Below are positions 25,622 to 32,768 of a stretch of DNA of 42,146 nucleotides, one piece after another (within the stretch, counting starts at the first letter, position 1; the number at the start of each line of letters is the position of its first letter). The notes below the pieces were generated by a model that worked only from the letters and a program-made list of their open reading frames with translations, was not told the origin of the DNA and did not search any database. This DNA is from Candidatus Makaraimicrobium thalassicum (GTDB lineage Bacteria; Omnitrophota; Gorgyraeia; Tantalellales; Tantalellaceae): assembly GCA_003644505.1 (NCBI GenBank), contig QNCM01000011.1:1-42146 (forward strand), in the 5' to 3' direction. Made by a program: the position numbers and the translations under genes.

Positions 25622-26530
25622 TTATATCGTCACTCTTATGCGATTATATAACTGATTTTTCAGATCATCCACACTCTCCCAGGCGATATAGTTGTATTGC
25701 CTGGTATCGAAGTGCAACTTTTTATCGTCTATTTCATCTTTTCGACAAGTCCAGATAACAGGAAGACTTAATCCCTGGGCAAAGCCGGCTTCGTAATAGA
25801 CGCCGTGTTTTTGGCCCGAGAAATCTGCGATAACAAATCTACTTTGCTTGATTTCACTGATTATTCTGTCGCAGATTTTCTCGTTGTGCTCTGTCTTATC
25901 TACGCGTTCCGGAATAAATCCACACTCAGTGCAGGCAGGGGAGATAGCTTTATCATAGATCTCGTCAAAGTCCGGGTCAAAGTTCATTGCGACAAATACT
26001 TTCTTACTGTTAAGATTGATCTCTTTCAGTTTCTCATATTCTGCCCAGCCATCAACAGTTAAGAAACTTTGTATTCTGTCGATGTTTTCCTCTCCAGCGA
26101 TAAAATTCCTCTCTCGTAAATGTTTAAGTATGCTGTTCAGCTCTTCCTTGTTAAGGCAGAAAAATTTTGAGTAATCGTGAAACTTATTTATAGGCACTCT
26201 TTCTTCAAGAGATTTTGAATTTTCTCCGATAAAATGGAGAACATTATTGATTCTGTCAGAAACGGTAAGGTTTTTATGGGGAGCAATTATATCAGGGATT
26301 TTGCCTAATGTATCAGTATAAATTTCTTTGGGTTTTTCCTCCTCTGGTCTATTACGTAAATATCCTGAAAACAGTATTTTGTCATCTTGGCTGATTTTTG
26401 TTAAGTCCATTTCAAATGCTTGATCAGTAAGGGCATAATCTCCACAGATAGAGCAATGTATATCTTTCGAAAAATTGGAACGCACCTCTTTGATTTTAAT
26501 TTCAGAATTACAGAATTTGCAGTTATTCAT
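25622..26530 (-). CDS. Zinc-ribbon protein with C-terminal deoxyribosyltransferase/TIR-like (DRHyd-type) domain
   Basis: The N-terminus has C4-x2-C7 and C26-x2-C29, a zinc ribbon. Residues about 40-170 are mostly helical with a winged-helix-like segment (LNSILKHLRERNFIAGEE...FLTVDGWAEYEKL). From about 176 a Rossmann-like domain starts KKVFVAMNF, continues with DEIYDKAISPACTECGF and ends VIADFSGQKHGVYYEAGFAQGLSLPVIWTC. E247 in YYEAGFA aligns with the catalytic Glu of nucleoside 2-deoxyribosyltransferases, and D236 also fits. This superfamily includes nucleotide or NAD-related hydrolases in bacterial conflict systems. ATG 26530 has GAGG upstream; a TTG at 26560 is an alternative. It follows the regulator gene by 20 bases and is probably its effector. 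Confidence 0.82.
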   Translation of the reverse strand: MNNCKFCNSEIKIKEVRSNFSKDIHCSICGDYALTDQAFEMDLTKISQDDKILFSGYLRNRPEEEKPKEIYTDTLGKIPDIIAPHKNLTVSDRINNVLHFIGENSKSLEERVPINKFHDYSKFFCLNKEELNSILKHLRERNFIAGEENIDRIQSFLTVDGWAEYEKLKEINLNSKKVFVAMNFDPDFDEIYDKAISPACTECGFIPERVDKTEHNEKICDRIISEIKQSRFVIADFSGQKHGVYYEAGFAQGLSLPVIWTCRKDEIDDKKLHFDTRQYNYIAWESVDDLKNQLYNRIRVTI

Positions 26531-26550
26531 TCTTCTTCTAGTTCCTCGTA

Positions 26551-27015
26551 TTAATCCCAAAGTGTTTTCGGCATATTTTTGATCATTTCATCTACCATAG
26601 TTTTAAATACTTTTTTTTCTTCCTCATTAGCGAGCTGTTGGTCCTCTAATAACATTGTGTGTGATGTTTTTGCTATTCGTTTTTTTGCAACATTTGCAGC
26701 TTGCTTTTTTATAGTATCTTTCAAACTAGTACGAGGGACTAAACCATATACAAAAATGCAATCCAATGCTTGGGCAGCATGTTTCATCGTTTTAATGGTT
26801 GCAGCTCCACTAATTTCGTTCTGTTCCAAAAATGTCACACTACTGCGGTCACTCACATTTAGCCGCTGGGCAAACTGTCTGCCACTCATATTTAATGCAT
26901 TTCTAATAGCTCTAATCCACCCTTTTTGAGGGATAATGATAGATTTCAATATGTCTAGTTGCTGCAATTTGTTATCCAACTGCTCTATTACTAATTCTCT
27001 GTTTTTAATCTTCAT
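26551..27015 (-). CDS. Mobile mystery protein A-family XRE regulator
   Basis: This 154-residue protein has the layout of mobile mystery protein A (TIGR02612): QLDNKLQQLDILKSIIIPQKGWIRAIRNALNMSGRQFAQRLNVSDRSSVTFLEQNEISGAATIKTMKHAAQALDCIFVYGLVPRTSL, then HTMLLEDQ and the C-terminal PKTLWD. The HTH spans about residues 40-75. In known cases protein A is followed by mobile mystery protein B, a Fic-domain protein, the pair behaving like a toxin-antitoxin module. Here no Fic gene follows. ATG 27015 follows AAAGGACTAGCG. It lies immediately downstream of three copies of a 20-bp-class operator at 27029-27117, which it probably binds. Confidence 0.85.
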   Translation of the reverse strand: MKIKNRELVIEQLDNKLQQLDILKSIIIPQKGWIRAIRNALNMSGRQFAQRLNVSDRSSVTFLEQNEISGAATIKTMKHAAQALDCIFVYGLVPRTSLKDTIKKQAANVAKKRIAKTSHTMLLEDQQLANEEEKKVFKTMVDEMIKNMPKTLWD

Positions 27016-27028
27016 AACGCTAGTCCTT

Positions 27029-27117
27029 TTGTTGAATTATAACTAAACAAAAATGCTATATTTGTTTAGTTATAATTCAACAATTATTAATTAAATGTTG
27101 AATTATAACTAAACAAA
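27029..27117 (-). promoter_or_regulatory. Triple operator/promoter array for the mobile-mystery-A gene
   Basis: A 23-bp sequence at 27029-27051, containing GTTGAATTATAACTAAACAA, occurs again as a perfect inverted copy at 27061-27083 (9-base spacer). It occurs a third time, in direct orientation, at 27096-27117 (22 of 23 bases). Each copy carries TATAAT on one strand, so binding would overlap the -10 region of the minus-strand promoter. The nearest copy ends 14 bases before the ATG. This fits negative autoregulation by the adjacent XRE protein. Confidence 0.85.
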
Positions 27118-27334
27118 TTTTACAATTCAAATATACACTGCTTTGATTGTTTTGTCAAGTTTCGTTATTATCAAAAGACGTGCGAGGGTTGTAATTGCAC
27201 GTTTAATTTTGCTTCTTCCTGCTTCCATGTATCGCATTCGGTAGAACGTACTATCCAACTTAAAATTTTCACCATCTTATATCCCCTTGGGATACCCGAT
27301 GAGGATTTTTTTGCCGCCTTGGGCTCGAACCGGT
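27118..27334. other. Intergenic region at right edge of the island
   Basis: No gene is seen here. The stretch holds the AT-rich upstream part of the mobile-mystery-A promoter, a small hairpin TATCCC-CTT-GGGATA near 27288-27302, a T-run at 27306-27312 and the tRNA-Lys-like segment at 27313-27331. Sequence character changes to that of the pho region from about 27335. Confidence 0.5.
27313..27331 (-). repeat. Inverted copy of tRNA-Lys 3' half (18 of 19 bases)
   Basis: GCCGCCTTGGGCTCGAACC matches the complement of tRNA-Lys positions 21853-21871 with one mismatch. The match covers the T-loop and 3' acceptor strand, the segment integrases commonly use. It does not extend into a T-stem partner, so it is not a second tRNA. 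It coincides with the right end of the AT-rich island, but it is inverted, whereas attL/attR are normally direct repeats. Confidence 0.6.
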
Positions 27335-27395
27335 TTTCACACAATTGTCACAATTCCTTAATATAAAGTTCACCTGATACGTATACCATTATAAT
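27335..27395 (+). promoter_or_regulatory. PhoB-box array and promoter of phoBR
   Basis: Four 11-bp units are phased exactly: TTTCACACAAT (27335-27345), TGTCACAATTC (27346-27356), CTTAATATAAA (27357-27367, degenerate) and GTTCACCTGAT (27368-27378). Eleven bases further is a perfect TATAAT (27390-27395). In PhoB-activated promoters 11-bp repeats replace the -35 box about 10 bp upstream of -10, which is the geometry seen here. Confidence 0.82.
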
Positions 27396-27475
27396 AAGAC
27401 CATATAGCTTGATTTATTTCAGGACTGGGAGATAATAATAATTACAGTGATCGGTTTAATTGAAAAGGAAAAGAG

Positions 27476-28168
27476 ATGAGAAAAAAAAATATTCTGGTAG
27501 TGGAAGACGACAAGAACATATCCAAACTTATAAAGTATAATCTGGAGGGAGAAGGCTATGGGTGTTTAGTGTCTTTCGGCGGGGAGGATGCTTTAAAGAT
27601 CCTGGACAAAAATCCCGTTGATCTGATCGTGCTGGACATAATGCTTCCCGGCATGGATGGTCTGGAGGTTTGCAGGCGGGTTAAACAGGATAAGGTGCTT
27701 TCCGGTATCCCGATTATTATGTTAACAGCTAAAGGTGAAGAGGTGGATAGAGTTGTAGGATTTGAGCTGGGGGCGGATGATTATATGGTCAAACCTTTTA
27801 GCCCGAGAGAACTGATCTTGCGCATTAAAGCGATATTAAAGAGGTTAAACCCTGTAGAGGTTGAAAAGAACCTGTTAAAAGCGGGAAATCTCACAATGGA
27901 CTTACCGCGTCATAAAGTAACTGTTGATAAGAAAGAAATAGAGCTGACTTCCATGGAATTTAAATTGTTGGCCGCTCTGATGCAAAGAAAAGGACGCGTG
28001 CAGTCAAGAGAGAGACTGCTGGATGATGTATGGGACATAGCTTCCGATGTAACGACCCGTACGGTAGACACGCATATCAAGCGTTTAAGGGCAAAGCTTG
28101 GTAAGGCGGGATATCTGATAGAGACGGTCAGGGGTATAGGATATCGTTTCAGCGAAGAAAAGGAATAG
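27476..28168 (+). CDS. phoB: PhoB-type phosphate response regulator
   Basis: This OmpR/PhoB-class regulator has an N-terminal receiver domain (residues 1-120) with acidic pair E10-D11-D12, phosphoacceptor D54 in LIVLDIMLPGMDG, the conserved Thr in IIMLTAKGEE and Lys in DYMVKPFSPREL. A C-terminal winged helix (about 130-228) contains VTTRTVDTHIKRLRAKLG and the terminal RGIGYRF. It should be phosphorylated by the adjacent histidine kinase and bind the TCAC repeats described here. ATG 27476 follows AAAAGGAAAAG. Its own promoter carries such repeats, implying positive autoregulation. The pst genes nearby favour PhoB over another OmpR-family identity. Confidence 0.93.
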   Translation: MRKKNILVVEDDKNISKLIKYNLEGEGYGCLVSFGGEDALKILDKNPVDLIVLDIMLPGMDGLEVCRRVKQDKVLSGIPIIMLTAKGEEVDRVVGFELGADDYMVKPFSPRELILRIKAILKRLNPVEVEKNLLKAGNLTMDLPRHKVTVDKKEIELTSMEFKLLAALMQRKGRVQSRERLLDDVWDIASDVTTRTVDTHIKRLRAKLGKAGYLIETVRGIGYRFSEEKE

Positions 28169-28171
28169 AGC

Positions 28172-29944
28172 TTGAGAATAAATATTCATCACAAAATAAC
28201 GATCATATTTTGTTTGATACTTGCTGTTATCCTGTTCGGTGTTTTTACTTACCTTGATTCAACCCTTAAAGATTATACCTATAGCAGGATCAGATCAGCG
28301 CTGATAAAAGAGACGTTATTGGCAAAATTGTTCCTTGAAAAAGACTTTCCGGGATATCCCCGTTTAAAAGAAATTGATGATATCGCCGATCAGGCCGGCG
28401 AAAGTCTTAGTTCCAGAGTGACGATCATCGGCATGGACGGGAAAGTGCTGGGGGACTCTGACCTTAACGGGGAGAAACTGCATAATGTTGAGAATCACTT
28501 GTACAGGCTGGAAGTCCAGGAAGCCCTGAAGTCAGGAATAGGTGAAAGCGCACGTTTTAGCACGACCGTTCAGAAGAATATGCTTTATATAGCCGTGCTT
28601 TTTGGAAAAGGGGATCCTCTGGGTGTTGTGAGGTTATCCTTGCCACTGTCTGACATCGAAGTGGTTTCGGGACATCTGAAAAAGGTCTTGTTCGCCGCGT
28701 TGGCGATAGCTTTCTGTATCGCCGTTGTGGCCAGTTCCGGGGCAGCACGTTTTATCTCAAAACCGATAGAAGACATTTCTTCAGCGGCGAGGAAGATAGC
28801 GGCAGGGGATTTCTCAAAGAGAATATCCCTCAGAACAAAGGATGAGATAGGGGGCCTTGCCGGTGCTTTTAACGATATGTCGAAAGAGATCTGTTCTAAA
28901 ATAGAGGAACTCAAAGATAATAAAGCCAGGTTGGAGGCGGTTCTATTAAGCATGTTTGATGGCGTGATGGTAGTGGATTCCAGGGGGATGATACTTCTCA
29001 TGAACAGGGCCCTGAAGAACATACTCGCGGTTGAACATGCGCCTGAAGGCAGGAAGCCTCTTGAGGTGGTCCGAAATATCGAAGTTCAGGAGATCGCGGA
29101 TAAAGTATTGGAGCCGGGATCGGGGGTCGAATCAAGAGAGATATCCATTTTATTGCCGAAGGAAAAGGAATTGATAATACACGGCACGCCGATCGTCCGG
29201 GGGGAAAAGATTGAGGGTGCGGTGCTGGTGTTCCATGATGTGACGGATATGCGGCGTCTGGAGAGGATACGTAAAGATTTCGTGGCTAATGTTTCACATG
29301 AACTCAGAACGCCGGTATCCAGCATTAAGGGGTTTGCGGAAACTTTAAGCGCCCGGGCTTTGGATGACAAGGAAAGCGCGAAAGAATTCATAAAGATCAT
29401 AGAGGAAAATTCTAACAGGCTGGTGAGGCTGATAGACGATCTATTGGACCTTTCCAGGATCGAGTCAGGTAATATCAGTCTGAATTTAAAACCTCATTCC
29501 GTTTATCGTATGGTCGAGAAAGTGATTTCAGAAATGCAGGAACAGGCGAATAAAAGGTCCATATCTATAAGGAACAATATCGCCGATGATATCCCGGATG
29601 TTCCGGCAGATAAATCCCTCATTTCCCAGGTTTTCTTGAATTTGATAGATAACGCGATAAAATATACTGAAAAGAACGGCCTTGTTACGATTTCAGCGGA
29701 GCAAAAAAACGGGTTTGTCAAAATAGACGTGGAAGACAGCGGTATCGGTATCCCTGAGAAAGACATCCCCAGGGTCTTTGAACGGTTCTATTGCGTTGAC
29801 AAAACACGTTCCCGCCGATTGGGAGGCACCGGACTCGGTCTTTCGATAGTCAAACACGTAGTAGAAGAACACGGCGGTCAGGTTTCTGTCCAGAGCGTGC
29901 TCGGCCGGGGTTCTACTTTCACCTTTACACTTCCTAAAGCATGA
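28172..29944 (+). CDS. phoR: PhoR-type phosphate sensor histidine kinase
   Basis: The protein (590 residues) has membrane helix 1 at about 9-28, an extracytoplasmic sensor region to about 165, helix 2 at about 170-190 (VLFAALAIAFCIAVVAS), and a HAMP domain at about 192-245 (KPIEDISSAARKIAAGDFSKRI). A PAS-like domain lies at about 250-365. The HisKA domain has H376 in NVSHELRTPVSSIKGFAETL. The HATPase domain has N-box NLIDNAIKYT, DSGIGIPEKDIPRVFERF and GGTGLGLSIVKHVVEEHGG. It phosphorylates PhoB when phosphate is scarce, normally under PhoU and Pst control. The start is probably TTG 28172, three bases after phoB, because the basic N-terminus precedes helix 1. A large periplasmic domain makes it like Gram-positive PhoR rather than the short E. 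coli type. Confidence 0.93.
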   Translation: MRINIHHKITIIFCLILAVILFGVFTYLDSTLKDYTYSRIRSALIKETLLAKLFLEKDFPGYPRLKEIDDIADQAGESLSSRVTIIGMDGKVLGDSDLNGEKLHNVENHLYRLEVQEALKSGIGESARFSTTVQKNMLYIAVLFGKGDPLGVVRLSLPLSDIEVVSGHLKKVLFAALAIAFCIAVVASSGAARFISKPIEDISSAARKIAAGDFSKRISLRTKDEIGGLAGAFNDMSKEICSKIEELKDNKARLEAVLLSMFDGVMVVDSRGMILLMNRALKNILAVEHAPEGRKPLEVVRNIEVQEIADKVLEPGSGVESREISILLPKEKELIIHGTPIVRGEKIEGAVLVFHDVTDMRRLERIRKDFVANVSHELRTPVSSIKGFAETLSARALDDKESAKEFIKIIEENSNRLVRLIDDLLDLSRIESGNISLNLKPHSVYRMVEKVISEMQEQANKRSISIRNNIADDIPDVPADKSLISQVFLNLIDNAIKYTEKNGLVTISAEQKNGFVKIDVEDSGIGIPEKDIPRVFERFYCVDKTRSRRLGGTGLGLSIVKHVVEEHGGQVSVQSVLGRGSTFTFTLPKA

Positions 29945-29998
29945 TCCTGCTAACTTTTACAGCACTGCAATAACTGTGCTATATCTTCCCTTGTTTTA

Positions 29999-30020
29999 AT
30001 TCACGTAAAGTTCACTTTGC
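29999..30020 (+). promoter_or_regulatory. PhoB box upstream of small protein and porin
   Basis: ATTCACGTAAA (29999-30009) and GTTCACTTTGC (30010-30020) are adjacent 11-bp units with TCAC in the same register as the phoB array. A possible -10 TATACA lies at 30046-30051, further downstream than in phoB, so the exact start point is uncertain. Confidence 0.72.
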
Positions 30021-30074
30021 CGTAAAAATTCCTCCACACAAAAATTATACAATTTAGTTGAAATCCGGAAAGTT

Positions 30075-30104
30075 GGGCCCCTGTACCGTGTCCCGAAGGG
30101 GCCC
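30075..30104 (+). other. Leader hairpin GGGCCCC/GGGGCCC
   Basis: GGGCCCC (30075-30081) and GGGGCCC (30098-30104) form a 7-bp stem in the likely leader of the next gene. An alternative pairing GTACC (30083-30087) with GGTAC (30106-30110) would compete with it. No T-run follows. It could be a regulatory leader structure or mRNA stabiliser. Confidence 0.45.
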
Positions 30105-30143
30105 TGGTACGAGGAAAAATGCGAAAAGAAGGAAGGGGAATAA

Positions 30144-30410
30144 ATGGTAATGACGGCGTTTTTCATAATTGCGCTTCTGGTCATGGGCGTAACATATTTA
30201 AATCTTTGCAGGAGAATATCAGAATGCCTGTTAAAGACGATCACATTTCGCGGAAAAATAGAAGAGGAAGGAGGTGACAATTGGCTGAAAATACAACCGG
30301 ATATAGAAGGCTTCGATAACTGCGATGATTTAACATATAAAGATTTTGAGGGAAATGATGCGGAAGTCAGGTCAGTAAAAAAAGAGGAACTATGCGGGCA
30401 TTTAAATTGA
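30144..30410 (+). CDS. Small membrane protein in the pho region, function unknown
   Basis: This 88-residue product has one N-terminal membrane helix (MTAFFIIALLVMGVTYLNL) and a hydrophilic C-terminal part with many acidic residues. I recognise no family. ATG 30144 follows GAAGGAAGGGGA, a good ribosome site, which argues that it is translated. It lies between a PhoB box and the porin gene, 50 bases apart, so it probably belongs to the phosphate regulon and is co-transcribed with the porin. Confidence 0.62.
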   Translation: MVMTAFFIIALLVMGVTYLNLCRRISECLLKTITFRGKIEEEGGDNWLKIQPDIEGFDNCDDLTYKDFEGNDAEVRSVKKEELCGHLN

Positions 30411-30460
30411 CCACAAGAAGATAAAGCGGAAGAACGATCTTAAAAGGAGGTTGGAAAAAG

Positions 30461-31786
30461 ATGAAAAGAAGAGTCATGGGTACGATGGTGATAATGGTTT
30501 TGCTTTTTGCTTGCTGCGCCACCAGGCTTTGGGCGAGCGAGATGGATGTTCTGGTCAACAAACTTGTTGAAAAAGGCATCCTGACGCCATATGAAGCGCA
30601 GATATTGAAGGCTGAGGCAAAGGAAGAGGCGGCAGCAGAATTGGCTCAGGGCAAGGCTGTGACGGTGCCTGGATGGACACAAAAGATCAAGATCAAGGGT
30701 GATGCCAGGTTCAGGACCCAGGTGGAATGGGGCAAGGGAAGAGCGCCGGCCCACCAAAGGATACGAAACAGGGTAAGAGCCAGGCTTGGTGTCGAAGGAA
30801 AGGTAAACAAACAAGTTTCAGCGGGAATTTATGCGGTTACCGGAGGCAATGATCCGAGGTCAACCAACCAAACGCTGGATGACGGTTTTGAAACGCAGAC
30901 CTTTCGTCTGGACGCGTACTATATAAAGTGGATGCCCGAACTTGACGAACAAATAGGTGACGGTACGGTATGGCTGGGAAAATTCAAAAACCCGTTTCAA
31001 AAAACAGCCCTTCTCTGGGATGGTGATATTTGTCCGATGGGTGTAGCTGCCCAGTATATGTCTCCCGGTTTTGAGCTTGGGGAAGTGCCGGCGAATCTTT
31101 ACGGGAATTTCGGATTTCTCTGGCTGGATGAATTGAGCCGTTTTCAGGATGATCCGCTGATGTTCGTTTTTCAGGGCGGGCTCAAGATGGATGTTATAAG
31201 AGACTGGGATTCTACCTTTAACGTGGCCGCGGCGTATTACGCTTCTTCCCATGTCAAGGATAACGACAATGGCCCGAATTACGTCGGAGCTGCCGGCACG
31301 AATACCTATAACAACGGAAGATACGCGTCAAGCTTTGATCTGGTAGACGTGCTACTCAAGTATGACAGCAAAAGAATATTCGATTTCGAGATAGGGCACG
31401 GACTTTATTCCGATCTCATCTGGAATACAGATTCCGCTGCCAGTAAGGATTTCGCCTGGTTGACAGGGGCGTATCTGGGCAAAAAGAAGCCGAAGAAACC
31501 CGGCCAGTGGAAAGCATACGGGGAATACAGATACATTGAAAGAGATGCCGTCCCCGATTTTCTGCCGGATTCCGATTTTTACGGCTTTGTGAATGACGGG
31601 ATCCCTGAAGGCGGCGGAACTAACGGCCAGGGTTTTGTCGGCGGGATCAAGTACGCGATTTTCAATAATACCGTACTCGGTGTCAAATACTATTACTGTA
31701 CCCCTATCGATATCGATGCCGGGACAGCAGACCAGTTTAAAGAACCTTACCAGCTTCTTCAGATGGACATAGCCGTGAAGTTCTGA
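30461..31786 (+). CDS. Putative outer-membrane porin, phosphate-regulated
   Basis: The signal peptide (MKRRVMGTMVIMVLLFACCATRLWA) cleaves near residue 26. A short helical segment (ILTPYEAQILKAEAKEEAAAELAQ) precedes a beta-barrel starting KIKGDARFRTQVEWGKG. Alternating hydrophobic strands, aromatic girdle residues and a C-terminal strand ending LQMDIAVKF (terminal Phe) are typical of outer-membrane porins of the putative-porin family (Pfam Porin_5 type). Location between a PhoB box and pstS suggests phosphate uptake across the outer membrane, analogous to PhoE or OprP, but selectivity cannot be read from the sequence. ATG 30461 follows AAAGGAGGTTGG. Confidence 0.85.
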   Translation: MKRRVMGTMVIMVLLFACCATRLWASEMDVLVNKLVEKGILTPYEAQILKAEAKEEAAAELAQGKAVTVPGWTQKIKIKGDARFRTQVEWGKGRAPAHQRIRNRVRARLGVEGKVNKQVSAGIYAVTGGNDPRSTNQTLDDGFETQTFRLDAYYIKWMPELDEQIGDGTVWLGKFKNPFQKTALLWDGDICPMGVAAQYMSPGFELGEVPANLYGNFGFLWLDELSRFQDDPLMFVFQGGLKMDVIRDWDSTFNVAAAYYASSHVKDNDNGPNYVGAAGTNTYNNGRYASSFDLVDVLLKYDSKRIFDFEIGHGLYSDLIWNTDSAASKDFAWLTGAYLGKKKPKKPGQWKAYGEYRYIERDAVPDFLPDSDFYGFVNDGIPEGGGTNGQGFVGGIKYAIFNNTVLGVKYYYCTPIDIDAGTADQFKEPYQLLQMDIAVKF

Positions 31787-31808
31787 GTTCACCCGGAGTT
31801 CACACAGC
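31787..31808 (+). promoter_or_regulatory. PhoB box upstream of pstSCAB-phoU
   Basis: GTTCACCCGGA (31787-31797) and GTTCACACAGC (31798-31808) are adjacent 11-bp units, starting directly after the porin stop codon. They are the best pair in the window and closely resemble the GTTCACC-type PHO box of Streptomyces. I see no strong -10 at the expected distance (about 31819-31824 reads ATGAAA). Confidence 0.8.
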
Positions 31809-31866
31809 TGTAACGATCATGAAACATGAAAATAGTAATATTACAACAGAAAAAAGGAGTCAAACG

Positions 31867-32748
31867 ATGAAAAGGCACAGCAAAATCGTTTCAATGGTTA
31901 CTTTGGCTTTGTTTCTGTGCGCGAACAATGTTCACGCGAGAGAGATGATCCAGATAAAAGGATCCGATACGCTGATCAACCTCGTACAGAAGCTAAGCGA
32001 AGTGTATATGGAAAAGAACCGGGGGAAATACATTGCCGTGACCGGTGGCGGTTCCGGGACGGGAATAGCGGCGCTGATGAACCGGAAATGTGATATAGCC
32101 GATGCGTCCAGAAATATGAAACCCAAGGAGATAGGCAGAGCGATTTCTCTGGGGATAAGCCCCAAGAGAGTGGTTATCGCGATGGATGGTTTGAGTGTGA
32201 TAGTGAACGGAGACAATCCTGTAACAGAGTTCACAATGGAGGAGCTCGGGAAGATCTTCAGGGGGGAGGTCACTAACTGGAGCGAGATGGGCGGTGACAA
32301 TATGCCTGTTACGCTTTACGGCCGTCAGTCTAATTCCGGGACGTTCGTATTCTTCAGGGATACCGTATTGAAGAGCGATTATTCTTCCAGGATGAAAAGG
32401 ATGAACGGTAATTCGCAGATAGTGGAAGCGGTCAGGCATGACCGATCCGGTATCGGTTACGTCGGTGTGGGATACGTAAAAAACGCGGCTGGTGTGGACG
32501 CCGTAAGCGTTGCCGCATATGCAGGGTCGGATTATGCCAGCCCGCTCGATGCCGCGGCCGTAAAAAGCGGGAAATATCCGATAGCGCGACCGCTTAATCA
32601 GTACGTGAATGGGACTCCTTCCGGGGATGTCCGGGATTTTATCGAATTCGAACTCAGTCCGGAAGGGCAGAGAATAGTGGAAGAAGAAGGTTTTTTCCCG
32701 ATACCGAAGGAGTATGAAGATTTCAATAAAAAGAGTATAGGGAGATAA
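31867..32748 (+). CDS. pstS: Phosphate-binding periplasmic protein PstS
   Basis: PstS captures phosphate and delivers it to PstCAB. Signal peptide: MKRHSKIVSMVTLALFLCANNVHA, cleaved before REMIQIKGSDTL. Phosphate-binding segments are visible as KGSDTL near residue 28, GGGSGTGIAAL near 57-67, DIADASRNM near 73 and RQSNSGTFVFFRD near 155. ATG 31867 is preceded by AAAAAGGAGTC; an in-frame ATG at 31819 would add 16 residues before the signal peptide and lacks a site. It is short (293 residues), of the PBP-like type common outside proteobacteria. Confidence 0.94.
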   Translation: MKRHSKIVSMVTLALFLCANNVHAREMIQIKGSDTLINLVQKLSEVYMEKNRGKYIAVTGGGSGTGIAALMNRKCDIADASRNMKPKEIGRAISLGISPKRVVIAMDGLSVIVNGDNPVTEFTMEELGKIFRGEVTNWSEMGGDNMPVTLYGRQSNSGTFVFFRDTVLKSDYSSRMKRMNGNSQIVEAVRHDRSGIGYVGVGYVKNAAGVDAVSVAAYAGSDYASPLDAAAVKSGKYPIARPLNQYVNGTPSGDVRDFIEFELSPEGQRIVEEEGFFPIPKEYEDFNKKSIGR

Positions 32749-32768
32749 ATCAAACAAAAAAAAGGGCT

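Noticed and set aside
26551-27015. Simple HigA- or Cro-like repressor
   Set aside because: The conserved stretches GWIRAIR, AAQALDC with VYGLVP, and HTMLLEDQ point specifically to the mobile mystery protein A family.
21878-27331. Intact integrative element or prophage
   Set aside because: No integrase, relaxase, portal, terminase or capsid gene can be seen; only regulatory and small effector-like genes remain.
27250-27340. Second tRNA gene on the minus strand near phoB
   Set aside because: Only the 3' half of tRNA-Lys matches; the T-stem 5' strand and the rest of the cloverleaf are missing.
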